A stretch of 64,000 nucleotides of DNA from Hemibagrus wyckioides. Taxonomy: Eukaryota > Chordata > Actinopteri > Siluriformes > Bagridae. Below, piece by piece: positions 12,290 to 27,700 of this stretch. Location: assembly GCF_019097595.1 (NCBI RefSeq), contig NC_080715.1:444573-508572 (forward strand), read 5' to 3'. Each line of letters begins with the position of its first letter. Position 1 is the first letter of the stretch. The position numbers and the translations under genes are program-made. The notes under the pieces are model-generated. The model saw only the letters and a program-made list of their open reading frames with translations, searched no databases and was not told the origin of the DNA.

Positions 12290-12987
12290 GTCCACATTCC
12301 CAGTGAGCCAAGATTGGCACATGCGAACGGTGAGGTGGAGAGGCAGAATGCATCCATACTGAAACGCATAAGGATTGCTCAGACAGAAGGCTTAGACTAT
12401 AAAAAGGAGCACTGTAAGTATGTGGCAATTTACAGAGCTATTGACCACAACACCACAGGGAAGAGTCCTGAGGAACTTCTCTACTGTCGGAAAATCAGCG
12501 GAAAACTGCTTGATTTCACCATGACCAAGAGATAAGGGATCATGATGCGGAGCAAAAAGGAAAAAGCAAGCTCTACGTTGATCACCACCACGGGGCAAAG
12601 AATTCACAGCTGGAAGTTGGAGAGCAAATCCTGATGAGACAGGAAAAGACAGACAAACTAACAACCACATTCAGCCCAGTTCCATACACGGTTGTGTCCA
12701 GAAAAGGTAATTCCGTGACTATTGAAGACTCAGGTGGAACACAGTATAAAAGGAACACCACATTTGTGAAGAAATTCTGCAGTGAGAACACATACGACAA
12801 TCCAGTTGAAAGACAAACCAAAACAGAGACAGATCCAGCTGAATCAGGGATAAGGAAGAGTGAGCAGTTGACTACTGACAAACAGTCGATCCAGAGTGAG
12901 CCACTAGATAGTTTGGTATCTCCTCAAATAAGACCAAAGAGACAAATCAACCTGCCTGAGAAACTTAAAGACATTATTGTTGAGTGA
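12290..12987 (+). pseudogene. gypsy integrase C-terminal remnant with GPY/F module
   Basis: The text jumps from RNase H directly to HANGEVERQNASILKRI, which holds the last Glu of the integrase DDE triad. The zinc-binding head and the first two Asp residues are therefore deleted. One stop lies at about 12535. The tail in frame 12634-12987 contains FSPVPYTVVSRKGNSVTIE, the GPY/F chromatin-associated module typical of one branch of Ty3/gypsy elements. Confidence 0.85.
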
Positions 12988-13199
12988 TCTTGCGAAGAAA
13001 ATGACGTGCTGAAATGTTGTAATAGGATTATTCTTGCTGTGTTCATAAAGAATGTTAAAAGAGATATGTTCTCAGGTTGAAATGGAAATATAAGCAAAAC
13101 TTGGTCAGGTGGCAGGAAAAGAAAAACAAACATTTATTTTCTTTCTATTAAGTTATTGCTTATGTGTTAAGTGACACTTTGATATGTCATGTTGAATAT

Positions 13200-13276
13200 T
13201 CAATTCAATTCAATTTCATTTGTATGGCACCTTTTACAATGGACATTGTCTTAAAGCAGCTTTACAAAAGGTGATA
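13200..13276 (-). mobile_element. 77-bp LINE tail insertion with target duplication
   Basis: A minimal LINE 3' tail (CAATT repeats, GGCACCTTTTACAATGGACA, CAGCTTTACAAAAG) is flanked by GTTGAATAT at 13191-13199 and again at 13277-13285. This is an extreme 5' truncation of the same LINE family. Confidence 0.88.
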
Positions 13277-13345
13277 GTTGAATATGTTCATAATATTGTC
13301 TGGATAGTTCCTAAAATGCATGTATAATTCTAAGCAAGAGGGAGA

Positions 13346-13486
13346 TGTTGTGTATCAAGTGTAATGCTTGCAACATCATTATGTAGGATGTGGAAGTAAA
13401 AAAATGATGGATTTGAGTTCATGAATGTTCTGTCTCGTGTCTGATTTAATTCAGCGTCTTTAGCCAGTTAAAGCAAAGACACAAAA
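13346..13486 (+). repeat. 3' LTR of gypsy element
   Basis: 141 bp, aligned end to end without gaps with 8164-8304. GTACC follows at 13487-13491. Confidence 0.92.
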
Positions 13487-13491
13487 GTACC

Positions 13492-13780
13492 TGAGTGATC
13501 TTTGGGTTATTTATGATCTGCCTATGATCTGCTTATGAACACGCCTACTGTGTGGTGCAGGCTGTTTGTTGGTACCTCAAGTATTAGAGGCTACAGCAGG
13601 GGGCGGAGCTTTCTCTTACAAAGCCCCACAGTTATGGAACAGCCTTCAGATTAGTGTTGGGGATTCAGACACAGTCTCAGTCCAGACTGAAGACACATTT
13701 CTTTAGTCAAGATTTCATTGTATAGTTTTTCTTAGGTAAAGGTGCAGATCTGGAAGGACCATGGTCATAGCGTGCTGAGG
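13492..13780 (+). mobile_element. L2-type LINE fragment, right part
   Basis: Reading resumes across the GTACC duplication with the LINE stretch TGAGTGATCTT, then GTACCTCAAGTATTAGAGGC, the GGCGGAGCTTTCTC block and the beginning of the 3' UTR (CAGATCTGGAAGG). It is co-oriented with 7978-8163, so both are one LINE copy split by the gypsy element. Confidence 0.88.
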
Positions 13781-14206
13781 ATGACCTTGCATGGACAGCT
13801 TAAAGAAGACTCTAACCTTCTGACCGCAGTTGCTAAGAAATTGCATGTGAAGTACAGAATTCTCCTGGACTTTAATGTGTGTGTGGTGATGATGAAGGCT
13901 TCTTCTGCTTCTCAAGCCCCTTTTGGAACCCTGTGTTAATCAGAACATTCCAACATGACTTCAGGACTCAGCATGAAGCCTACAGTGGAAATCAGTCTGT
14001 CTGTATGTCTGTCTCTCTCTCTGTATCAGTGTGTATCAGTTACACATGACTGTATAACTCTCAGTAGTTTATGCCAGATGTCAATTACACAGTACACTAA
14101 AACCCTGACTCCAGCCTCCAGCAGCCTGACATGTCAATATAAGGACATGAGGAAAGAAAATGTAAATGACAAATTTATAAAATTCCTCACATTCATCCCA
14201 CACACA

Positions 14207-14245
<39 letters not shown>

Positions 14246-14318
14246 CGCAGCAGCTACATCCTGTTTGTTTTAAGGTTGGTGAGCTGTAAACTTTTACCAG
14301 AAGCGAATTGTGAGAACC

Positions 14319-14353
<35 letters not shown>

Positions 14354-14769
14354 GGGTGGGGGGATTTGGGGTTAGCTGAGTCATGTCTGGTTAGTGTTAG
14401 GAATCTGTATCATGACTGTTCCTGATTTTTTTCCCTGACTGTGGAATCATCTTTGTCTGAAGACATCATATTCAATGTCCTCCACCATCTCCTATTCTCC
14501 AACCCACAAAACTAGCAACATCCGTCAGAAACTCACCACAGTGAACCGCCGAGTAATTATTCTTCAAATATCAGATCTTCCACTGGTCCTCAACATTCAA
14601 CACTACACAGCACTACTTCTGCTGGTCCTCATCCAAACACCTCTTCACATGAAACTGCTCTTCAACACCACTTCACCTTCCACTGCTCCACCAAGAACAA
14701 CAAGATCATCACCAAAGATTTTTGTGTTGCCAAGCTTCCACCACTGCTGGATGCTGGGTCTTGAGCCTG
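13781..14769. other. Intergenic DNA with CA and GT microsatellites
   Basis: Contains a CA run (about 14212-14242) and a GT run (about 14322-14350). Open frames at 13955-14425 and 14475-14786 have no recognisable family and no splice context. I see nothing else. Confidence 0.6.
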
Positions 14770-15247
14770 GTGTTTATAATGATTAATAATCCAACTCTCA
14801 GTGTTTATAATGATTAATAATCCAACTCTCGGTGTTTATAATGATTAATAATCCAACTCTCAGTGTTTATAATGATTAATAATCCAACTCTCAGTGTTTA
14901 TAATGATTTATAATCCCACTCTCTGTGTTTATAATGATTTATAATCCCACTCTCTGTGTTTATAATGATTTATAATCCCACTCTCTGTGTTTATAATGAT
15001 TTATAATCCCACTCTCAGTGTTTATAATGATTTATAATCCCACTCTCAGTGTTTATAATGATTTATAATCCCACTCTCAGTGTTTATAATGATTTATAAT
15101 CCCACTCTCAGTGTTTATAATGATTTATAATCCCACTCTCAGTGTTTATAATGATTAATAATCCCACTCTCTGTGTTTATAATGATTTATAATCCCACTT
15201 TCTGTGTTTATAATGATTTATAATCCCACTCTGTATTTATAATGATT
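14770..15247 (+). repeat. 31-bp minisatellite family, locus 3 (forward)
   Basis: About 15 copies of the 31-bp unit. The first few carry a local variant (GATTAATAATCCAACTCTC), and later ones match the common form. Confidence 0.96.
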
Positions 15248-15682
15248 CTGTGTATAATGAAGTTTCTGTACGGACTGTTTCGTAATTTAATGTTTGCACT
15301 GGTTCAATTATTATACAGTATCACAGTTAGTATTTCCTCTTGTTAAAATACTTAGATGTTTTTGTTTATATTTTATATTTATATTTTTATTCTTGTGCAC
15401 TAGTACACCAAGGCACATTCCTGCTACATGTAAAAACCACAGAATTTGGCAATAAAGCCGATTGTGGTTCCAATTGTTGAAAACGCGATACAAATGAAAT
15501 TGAGTGGTACTGTACTGCCCCCGTGTGGCGAACACACATATACACACTGAGTCTCAACGCAAGGAACGGGAGTGCTTTAGGACCATGCGGCCGGCGGGCT
15601 GAGGTCAGTCATATGATCAGCTCACTGAGGCTGAGTCAGTGTGTTAAAGTGAAAGAGAAGTGCTTTATACAGCACTAGTCTG

Positions 15683-15731
<49 letters not shown>

Positions 15732-15769
15732 TGAACTTAATTAATTTAATTTACCGCTTTATCACAGAT
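15248..15769 (+). promoter_or_regulatory. Upstream region of glb1l
   Basis: This is the presumed promoter and 5' UTR of the beta-galactosidase gene. A short GC-rich island with CGGCCGGCGGG-like sequence lies near 15588-15600. A CA microsatellite occupies about 15686-15729, only some 40 bp before the start codon. No TATA box is obvious. The transcription start cannot be placed from sequence alone. Confidence 0.4.
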
Positions 15770-18700
15770 ATGGCGTCACAGGCACTTTGTGTGTGCGCGT
15801 GTGTGTGTATCACCGCGTTAATAAACAGTGTGTCGGTAAGTGCAGACTTCACACACACACAGTTACAGGTCATCTAATTAAAATGTATTATTGTAATTGT
15901 AAGTGCAGATAGATTTTTTATGGCTTTATGTTCCGTTATTTATTTTATATTTTCATGTTTTAGGCAGAGCGCTCCTTCACTATAGATTACAGTAAAGACT
16001 GCTTCCTGAAGGATGGACAGTATTTCCGCTATGTGTCCGGCAGTGTCCATTATTCCAGAGTCCCACGCTTCTACTGGAAGGACAGACTGATGAAGATGTA
16101 CATGGGCGGCCTTAACGCCATTCAGGTGTAAGATAAACACTGTAACACTGACAAAGTAACCCCAACCCAGTAACGCTGACGCTGTAACACTGACACAGTA
16201 ACACAGACACAGTAACGCTGACGCTGTAACACTGACACAGTAACACAGACACAGTATCACAGACACAGTAACGCTGACGCTGTAACACTGACACAGTAAC
16301 ACAGACACAGTATCACAGACACAGTAACGCTGACGCTGTAACACTGACACAGTATCACAGACACAGTAACACAGACACAGTAACGCTGACGCTGTAACAC
16401 TGACACAGTATCACAGACACAGTAACACAGACACAGTAACGCTGACGCTGTAACACTGACACAGTATCACAGACACAGTAACGCTGACGCTGTAACACTG
16501 ACACAGTAACACAGACACAGTAACAGACACAGTAACGCTGACACAGTAACACTGACACAGTAACACAGACACAGTAACGCTGACACAGTAACACAGACAC
16601 AGTAACACAGACACAGTAACACAGACACAGTAACACTGACACAGTAACACAGACACAGTAACACAGACACAGTAACACAGACACAGTAACACAGACACAG
16701 TAAGGCCGACGCTGTAACACAGACACAGTATCACAGACACAGTAACGCTGACGCTGTAACACTGACACAGTATCACAGACACAGTAACACAGACACAGTA
16801 ACGCCGACGCTGTAACACTGACACAGTAACACAGACACAGTAACACAGACACAGTAACGCCGACGCTGTAACACTGACACAGTAACACAGACACAGTAAC
16901 ACAGACACAGTAAGGCCGACGCTGTAACACTGACACAGTAACACTGACACAGTAACACAGACACAGTAACGCTGACACAGTAACACAGACACAGTAACGC
17001 TGACACAGTAACACAGACACAGTATCACAGACACAGTAACACAGACACAGTAACGCTGACACAGTAACACAGACACAGTAACGCTGACACAGTAACACAG
17101 ACACAGTATCACAGACACAGTAACACAGACACAGTAACGCTGACACAGTATCACAGACACAGTAACGCTGACGCTGTAACACTGACACAGTAACACAGAC
17201 ACAGTAACACAGACACAGTAACACAGACACAGTAACACTGACACAGTAACACAGACACAGTAACGCTGACGCTGTAACACTGACGCTGTAACACTGACAC
17301 AGTAACGCTGACACAGTAACACAGACACAGTAACACAGACACAGTAACGCTGACACAGTAACACAGACACAGTAACGCTGACACAGTAACACTGACACAG
17401 TAACACAGACACAGTAACACAGACACAGTAACGCTGACACAGTAACACAGACACAGTATCACAGACACAGTAACGCTGACGCTGTAACACTGACACAGTA
17501 ACAGACACAGTAACACAGACAGTAACACAGACACAGTAAGGCCGACGCTGTAACACTGACACAGTAACACAGACACAGTATCACAGACACAGTAACGCTG
17601 ACGCTGTAACACTGACACAGTATCACAGACACAGTAACACAGACACAGTAACGCTGACGCTGTAACACTGACACAGTAACACAGACACAGTATCACAGAC
17701 ACAGTAACGCTGACGCTGTAACACTGACACAGTATCACAGACACAGTAACGCTGACGCTGTAACACAGACACAGTATCACAGACACAGTAACGCTGACGC
17801 TGTAACACTGACACAGTAACACAGACACAGTAACACAGACACAGTAACACTGACACAGTAACACAGACACAGTAACGCTGACACAGTAACACAGACACAG
17901 TAAGGCCGACGCTGTAACACTGACACAGTAACACTGACACAGTAACGCTGACGCTGTAACACTGACACAGTAACACAGACACAGTAACACAGACACAGTA
18001 ACGCCGACGCTGTAACACTGACACAGTAACACAGACACAGTAACACAGACACAGTAACACTGACACAGTAACACAGACACAGTAACGCTGACACAGTAAC
18101 ACAGACACAGTAACGCTGACGCTGTAACACTGACACAGTAACACAGACACAGTATCACAGACACAGTAACGCTGACGCTGTAACACTGACACAGTATCAC
18201 AGACACAGTAACACAGACACAGTAACGCTGACGCTGTAACACTGACACAGTATCACAGACACAGTAACACAGACACAGTAACGCTGACGCTGTAACACTG
18301 ACACAGTAACACAGACACAGTATCACAGACACAGTAAGGCCGACGCTGTAACACAGACACAGTAACACAGACACAGTATCACAGACACAGTAACGCTGAC
18401 GCTGTAACACTGACACAGTAACACAGACACAGTAACGCCGACGCTGTAACACAGACACAGTAACACAGACACAGTAACACAGACACAGTAACGCTGACAC
18501 AGTAACACTGACACAGTATCACAGACACAGTAACGCTGACGCTGTAACACTGACACAGTAACAGACACAGTAACACAGACACAGTAACACAGACACAGTA
18601 AGGCCGACGCTGTAACACTGACACAGTAACACAGACACAGTATCACAGACACAGTAACGCTGACGCTGTAACACTGACACAGTAACACAGACACAGTAAC

Positions 18701-21700
18701 ACAGACACAGTAACACAGACACAGTAACGCTGACGCTGTAACACTGACACAGTATCACAGACACAGTAACACAGACACAGTAACGCTGACGCTGTAACAC
18801 TGACACAGTAACACAGACACAGTATCACAGACACAGTAACGCTGACGCTGTAACACTGACACAGTATCACAGACACAGTAACGCTGACGCTGTAACACTG
18901 ACACAGTAACACAGACACAGTAACGCTGAAGCTGTAACGCTGACACAGTAACACTGACACAGTAACACAGACACAGTAACGCTGACACAGTAACACAGAC
19001 ACAGTATCACAGACACAGTAACACAGACACAGTAACGCCGACGCTGTAACACTGACACAGTAACACAGACACAGTAACACAGACACAGTAACACAGACAC
19101 AGTAACACTGACACAGTAACACAGACACAGTAACACAGACACAGTAACACTGACACAGTAACACAGACACAGTAACACAGACACAGTAACACAGACACAG
19201 TAAGGCCGACGCTGTAACACAGACACAGTATCACAGACACAGTAACGCTGACGCTGTAACACAGACACAGTATCACAGACACAGTAACACAGACACAGTA
19301 ACACTGACACAGTAACGCTGACGCTGTAACACTGACGCTGTAACACTGACACAGTAACGCTGACACAGTAACACAGACACAGTAACACAGACACAGTAAC
19401 GCTGACGCTGTAACACTGACACAGTAACACAGACACAGTAAGGCCGACGCTGTAACACTGACACAGTAACACAGACACAGTATCACAGACACAGTAACGC
19501 TGACGCTGTAACACTGACACAGTAACGCTGACACAGTAACACAGACACAGTAAGGCCGACGCTGTAACACTGACACAGTAACACTGACACAGTAACACTG
19601 ACGCTGTAACACTGACACAGTAACGCTGACACAGTAACACAGACACAGTAACACAGACACAGTAACGCTGACGCTGTAACACTGACACAGTAACACAGAC
19701 ACAGTAACACAGACACAGTAAGGCCGACGCTGTAACACTGACACAGTAACACAGACACAGTATCACAGACACAGTAACGCTGACGCTGTAACACTGACAC
19801 AGTATCACAGACACAGTAACACAGACACAGTAACGCTGACGCTGTAACACTGACACAGTAACACAGACACAGTATCACAGACACAGTAACGCTGACGCTG
19901 TAACACTGACACAGTATCACAGACACAGTAACGCTGACGCTGTAACACTGACACAGTATCACAGACACAGTAACACAGACACAGTAACACAGACACAGTA
20001 ACACAGACACAGTAACACTGACACAGTAACACAGACACAGTAACACAGACACAGTAACACAGACACAGTAAGGCCGACGCTGTAACACAGACACAGTAAC
20101 ACAGACACAGTATCACAGACACAGTAACGCTGACGCTGTAACACTGACACAGTAACACAGACACAGTAACACAGACACAGTAACGCCGACGCTGTAACAC
20201 TGACACAGTAACACAGACACAGTAACACAGACACAGTAACGCTGACACAGTAACACTGACACAGTAACACAGACACAGTAACGCTGACACAGTAACACAG
20301 ACACAGTATCACAGACACAGTAACGCTGACGCTGTAACACTGACACAGTAACACAGACACAGTAACACAGACACAGTAAGGCCGACGCTGTAACACTGAC
20401 ACAGTAACACAGACACAGTATCACAGACACAGTAACGCTGACGCTGTAACACTGACACAGTAACACAGACACAGTAACGCTGACACAGTAACACAGACAC
20501 AGTATCACAGACACAGTAACGCTGACGCTGTAACACTGACACAGTAACGCTGACACAGTAACACAGACACAGTAACACAGACACAGTAACACAGACACAG
20601 TAACGCCGACGCTGTAACACTGACACAGTAACACAGACACAGTAACGCTGACACAGTAACGCTGACACAGTAACACAGACACAGTATCACAGACACAGTA
20701 ACGCTGACACAGTAACACTGACACAGTAACACAGACACAGTAACACTGACACAGTAACACAGACACAGTAACGCTGACACAGTAACGCTGACACAGTAAC
20801 ACAGACACAGTATCACAGACACAGTAACGCTGACACAGTAACACTGACACAGTAACACAGACACAGTAACACAGACACAGTAACGCTGACACAGTAACAC
20901 TGACACAGTAACACAGACACAGTAACGCTGACACAGTAACACAGACACAGTAACGCTGACACAGTAACACAGACACAGTAACGCTGACACAGTAACACTG
21001 ACACAGTAACGCTGACACAGTAACACTGACACAGTAACACAGACACAGTAACGCTGACACAGTAACACAGACACAGTATCACAGACACAGTAACGCTGAC
21101 GCTGTAACACTGACACAGTAACAGACACAGTAACACAGACAGTAACACAGACACAGTAAGGCCGACGCTGTAACACTGACACAGTAACACAGACACAGTA
21201 TCACAGACACAGTAACGCTGACGCTGTAACACTGACACAGTATCACAGACACAGTAACACAGACACAGTAACGCTGACGCTGTAACACTGACACAGTAAC
21301 ACAGACACAGTATCACAGACACAGTAACGCTGACGCTGTAACACTGACACAGTATCACAGACACAGTAACGCTGACGCTGTAACACTGACACAGTATCAC
21401 AGACACAGTAACACAGACACAGTAACACAGACACAGTAACACAGACACAGTAAGGCCGACGCTGTAACACAGACACAGTAACACAGACACAGTAACACAG
21501 ACACAGTAAGGCCGACGCTGTAACACAGACACAGTAACACAGACACAGTATCACAGACACAGTAACGCTGACGCTGTAACACTGACACAGTAACACAGAC
21601 ACAGTAACACAGACACAGTAACGCCGACGCTGTAACACTGACACAGTAACACAGACACAGTAACACAGACACAGTAACGCTGACACAGTAACACTGACAC

Positions 21701-24700
21701 AGTAACACAGACACAGTAACGCTGACACAGTAACACAGACACAGTATCACAGACACAGTAACGCTGACGCTGTAACACTGACACAGTAACAGACACAGTA
21801 ACACAGACAGTAACACAGACACAGTAAGGCCGACGCTGTAACACTGACACAGTAACACAGACACAGTATCACAGACACAGTAACGCTGACGCTGTAACAC
21901 TGACACAGTAACACAGACACAGTAACACAGACACAGTAACACAGACACAGTAACACAGACACAGTAACGCTGACGCTGTAACACTGACACAGTATCACAG
22001 ACACAGTAACGCTGACGCTGTAACACTGACACAGTAACACAGACACAGTATCACAGACACAGTAACGCTGACGCTGTAACACTGACACAGTAACACAGAC
22101 ACAGTAACACAGACACAGTAACACAGACACAGTAACACAGACACAGTAACACAGACACAGTATCACAGACACAGTAACGCTGACGCTGTAACACTGACAC
22201 AGTAACACAGACACAGTAACACAGACACAGTAACGCCGACGCTGTAACACTGACACAGTAACACAGACACAGTAACACAGACACAGTAACGCTGACACAG
22301 TAACACTGACACAGTAACACAGACACAGTAACGCTGACACAGTAACACAGACACAGTATCACAGACACAGTAACGCTGACGCTGTAACACTGACACAGTA
22401 ACAGACACAGTAACACAGACAGTAACACAGACACAGTAAGGCCGACGCTGTAACACTGACACAGTAACACAGACACAGTATCACAGACACAGTAACGCTG
22501 ACGCTGTAACACTGACACAGTATCACAGACACAGTAACACAGACACAGTAACGCTGACGCTGTAACACTGACACAGTAACACAGACACAGTATCACAGAC
22601 ACAGTAACGCTGACGCTGTAACACTGACACAGTATCACAGACACAGTAACGCTGACGCTGTAACACTGACACAGTATCACAGACACAGTAACACAGACAC
22701 AGTAACACAGACACAGTAACACTGACACAGTAACACAGACACAGTAACACAGACACAGTAACACAGACACAGTAAGGCCGACGCTGTAACACAGACACAG
22801 TAACACAGACACAGTATCACAGACACAGTAACGCTGACGCTGTAACACTGACACAGTAACACAGACACAGTAACACAGACACAGTAACGCCGACGCTGTA
22901 ACACTGACACAGTAACACAGACACAGTAACACAGACACAGTAACGCTGACACAGTAACACTGACACAGTAACACAGACACAGTAACGCTGACACAGTAAC
23001 ACAGACACAGTATCACAGACACAGTAACGCTGACGCTGTAACACTGACACAGTAACAGACACAGTAACACAGACAGTAACACAGACACAGTAAGGCCGAC
23101 GCTGTAACACTGACACAGTAACACAGACACAGTATCACAGACACAGTAACGCTGACGCTGTAACACTGACACAGTAACACAGACACAGTAACACAGACAC
23201 AGTATCACAGACACAGTAACACAGACACAGTAACACAGACACAGTAACACTGACACAGTAACACAGACACAGTAACGCTGACGCTGTAACACTGACACAG
23301 TAACACAGACACAGTAACACAGACACAGTATCACAGACACAGTAACACAGACACAGTAACACAGACACAGTAACACTGACACAGTAACACAGACACAGTA
23401 ACGCTGACACAGTAACACAGACACAGTAACACAGACACAGTAAGGCCGACGCTGTAACACTGACACAGTAACACAGACACAGTATCACAGACACAGTAAC
23501 ACAGACACAGTAACACAGACACAGTAACACAGACACAGTAACGCCGACACTGTAACACTGACACTGTAACACTGACACAGTAACACAGACACAGTAACGC
23601 TGACGCTGTAACACTGACACAGTAACGCTGACGCTGTAACACTGACACAGTATCACAGACACAGTAACGCTGACGCTGTAACACTGACACAGTAACACAG
23701 ACACAGTAACGCTGACGCTGTAACACTGACACAGTAACACAGACACAGTATCACAGACACAGTAACGCTGACGCTGTAACACTGACACAGTATCACAGAC
23801 ACAGTAACACAGACACAGTATCACAGACACAGTAACACAGACACAGTAACACAGACAGTAACACAGACACAGTAAGGCCGACGCTGTAACACTGACACAG
23901 TAACACAGACACAGTATCACAGACACAGTAACGCTGACGCTGTAACACTGACACAGTAACACAGACACAGTAACACAGACACAGTATCACAGACACAGTA
24001 ACACAGACACAGTAACACAGACACAGTAACACTGACACAGTAACACAGACACAGTAACGCTGACGCTGTAACACTGACGCTGTAACACAGACACAGTAAC
24101 GCCGACGCTGTAACACTGACACAGTAACACAGACACAGTAACGCTGACGCTGTAACACTGACGCTGTAACACAGACACAGTAACGCCGACGCTGTAACAC
24201 TGACACAGTAACACAGACACAGTAACGCTGACACAGTAACACTGACACAGTAACACAGACACAGTAACGCTGACACAGTAACGCTGACACAGTATCACAG
24301 ACACAGTAACACAGACACAGTAACACAGACACAGTATCACAGACACAGTAACACAGACACAGTAACACAGACACAGTAACACTGACACAGTAACACAGAC
24401 ACAGTAACGCTGACGCTGTAACACTGACACAGTAACACAGACACAGTAACACAGACACAGTATCACAGACACAGTAACACAGACACAGTAACACAGACAC
24501 AGTAACACTGACACAGTAACACAGACACAGTAACGCTGACACAGTAACACTGACACAGTAACACAGACACAGTAACGCTGACGCTGTAACACTGACACAG
24601 TAACACAGACACAGTATCACAGACACAGTAACACAGACACAGTAACACAGACACAGTAACACAGACACAGTAACGCCGACACTGTAACACTGACACTGTA

Positions 24701-27700
24701 ACACTGACACAGTAACACAGACACAGTAACGCTGACGCTGTAACACTGACACAGTAACGCTGACGCTGTAACACTGACACAGTATCACAGACACAGTAAC
24801 GCTGACGCTGTAACACTGACACAGTAACACAGACACAGTATCACAGACACAGTAACGCTGACGCTGTAACACTGACACAGTATCACAGACACAGTAACAC
24901 AGACACAGTATCACAGACACAGTAACACAGACACAGTAACACAGACACAGTAACACAGACACAGTAACGCCGACACTGTAACACTGACACTGTAACACTG
25001 ACACAGTAACACAGACACAGTAAGGCCGACGCTGTAACACTGACACAGTAACACAGACACAGTATCACAGGCACAGTAACGCTGACGCTGTAACACTGAC
25101 ACAGTAACACAGACACAGTAACACAGACACAGTAACGCTGAAGCTGTAACGCTGACACAGTAACACTGACACAGTAACACAGACACAGTAACGCTGACAC
25201 AGTAACACAGACACAGTAAGGCCGACGCTGTAACACTGACACAGTAACACAGACACAGTAACACAGACACAGTAACACAGACACAGTAACACAGACACAG
25301 TAACGCTGACGCTGTAACACTGACACAGTAACACAGACACAGTAACACAGACACAGTAACACAGACACAGTAACACAGACACAGTAACGCTGACGCTGTA
25401 ACACTGACACAGTAACACAGACACAGTAACACAGACACAGTATCACAGACACAGTAACACAGACACAGTAACACAGACACAGTAACACAGACACAGTAAC
25501 GCCGACGCTGTAACACTGACACAGTAACACAGACACAGTAACACAGACACAGTAACACAGACACAGTAACACAGACACAGTAAGGCCGACGCTGTAACAC
25601 TGACACAGTAACACAGACACAGTATCACAGACACAGTAACACAGACACAGTAACACAGACACAGTAACACAGACACAGTAACACAGACACAGTAACGCCG
25701 ACGCTGTAACACTGACACAGTAACACAGACACAGTAACGCTGACGCTGTAACACTGACACAGTAACACAGACACAGTATCACAGACACAGTAACACAGAC
25801 ACAGTAACACAGACACAGTAACGCCGACGCTGTAACACTGACACAGTAACACAGACACAGTAACGCTGACGCTGTAACACTGACACAGTAACGCTGACGC
25901 TGTAACACTGACACAGTATCACAGACACAGTAACGCTGACGCTGTAACACTGACACAGTAACACAGACACAGTAACACAGACACAGTATCACAGACACAG
26001 TAACACAGACACAGTAACACAGACACAGTAACACAGACACAGTATCACAGACACAGTAACACAGACACAGTAACACAGACACAGTAACACAGACACAGTA
26101 ACGCCAACGCTGTAACACTGACACAGTAACACAGACACAGTAAGGCCGACGCTGTAACACTGACACAGTAACACAGACACAGTATCACAGACACAGTATC
26201 ACAGACACAGTAACACAGACACAGTAACACAGACACAGTAACGCCGACGCTGTAACACTGACACAGTAACACAGACACAGTAACACAGACACAGTAAGGC
26301 CGACGCTGTAACACTGACACAGTAACACAGACACAGTAACACAGACACAGTAACACAGACACAGTAACACAGACACAGTAACGCCGACGCTGTAACACTG
26401 ACACAGTAACACAGACACAGTATCACAGACACAGTAACACAGACACAGTAACGCCGACGCTGTAACACTGACACAGTAACACAGACACAGTAACGCTGAC
26501 GCTGTAACACTGACACAGTAACGCTGACGCTGTAACACTGACACAGTAACACAGACACAGTAACACAGACACAGTATCACAGACACAGTAACACAGACAC
26601 AGTAACACAGACACAGTAACACAGACACAGTAACACAGACACAGTAACGCCGACGCTGTAACACTGACACAGTAACGCTGACGCTGTAACACTGACACAG
26701 TATCACAGACACAGTAACACAGACACAGTAAGGCCGACGCTGTAACACTGACACAGTAACACAGACACAGTATCACAGACACAGTAACACTGACACAGTA
26801 ACACTGACACAGTAACACAGACACAGTATCACAGACACAGTAACACTGACACAGTAACACAGACACAGTAACACAGACACAGTAAGGCCGACGCTGTAAC
26901 ACTGACACAGTAACACAGACACAGTATCACAGACACAGTAACGCTGACGCTGTAACACTGACACAGTAACACAGACACAGTAACACTGACACAGTAACAC
27001 AGACACAGTATCACAGACACAGTAACACTGACACAGTAAGGCCGACGCTGTAACACTGACACAGTAACACAGACACAGTATCACAGACACAGTAACACTG
27101 ACACAGTAACGCTGACGCTGTAACACTGACACAGTAACACAGACACAGTAACGCTGACACAGTAACACAGACACAGTAACACTGACACAGTAACACAGAC
27201 ACAGTAACGCTGACGCTGTAACACTGACACAGTAACACAGACACAGTAACGCTGACACAGTAACACAGACACAGTATCACAGACACAGTAACACTGACAC
27301 AGTAACACTGACACAGTGACACAGTAACGCTGACGCTGTAACACTGACACAGTAACACAGACACAGTATCACAGACACAGTAACGCTGACGCTGTAACAC
27401 TGACACAGTATCACAGACACAGTAACGCTGACGCTGTAACACTGACACAGTATCACAGACACAGTAACGCTGACGCTGTAACATCGACACAGTAACACCG
27501 ACACTGTAACACCGACACTAACACAGACACTGTAACGCAGACACTGTAACGCAGACACAGTAACACAGACACAGTAACACAGACACAGTAACACACACAG
27601 TAACACAGACACTGTAACACAGAGACAGTAACACAGACACTGTAACGCCGACACAGTAACGCCGACACAGTAACGCCGACACTGTAACGCCGACACTGTA

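Larger units (their letters stand above)
8164..13486 (+). mobile_element. Ty3/gypsy-type LTR retrotransposon, decayed, with nested insertions
   Basis: The element is bounded by matching 141-bp LTRs and a 5-bp target duplication, GTACC. A purine tract (AGCAAGAGGGAGA) sits just before the 3' LTR. Inside, in order: gag with a CCHC-like knuckle, a protease remnant with the Asp-Ser of the active site but Trp where Gly is expected, reverse transcriptase, RNase H, the C-terminal part of integrase and a GPY/F module. Frames are broken by shifts and stops. RT is interrupted at about 9767-11480 by a LINE, and a 77-bp LINE tail lies at 13200-13276. The connection region and the N-terminal half of integrase are missing. 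The element cannot be autonomous. Confidence 0.93.

Noticed and set aside
8421..12987. Host gene with zinc knuckle, protease and reverse transcriptase
   Set aside because: Flanking LTRs, target duplication and stops show it is a decayed LTR retrotransposon.
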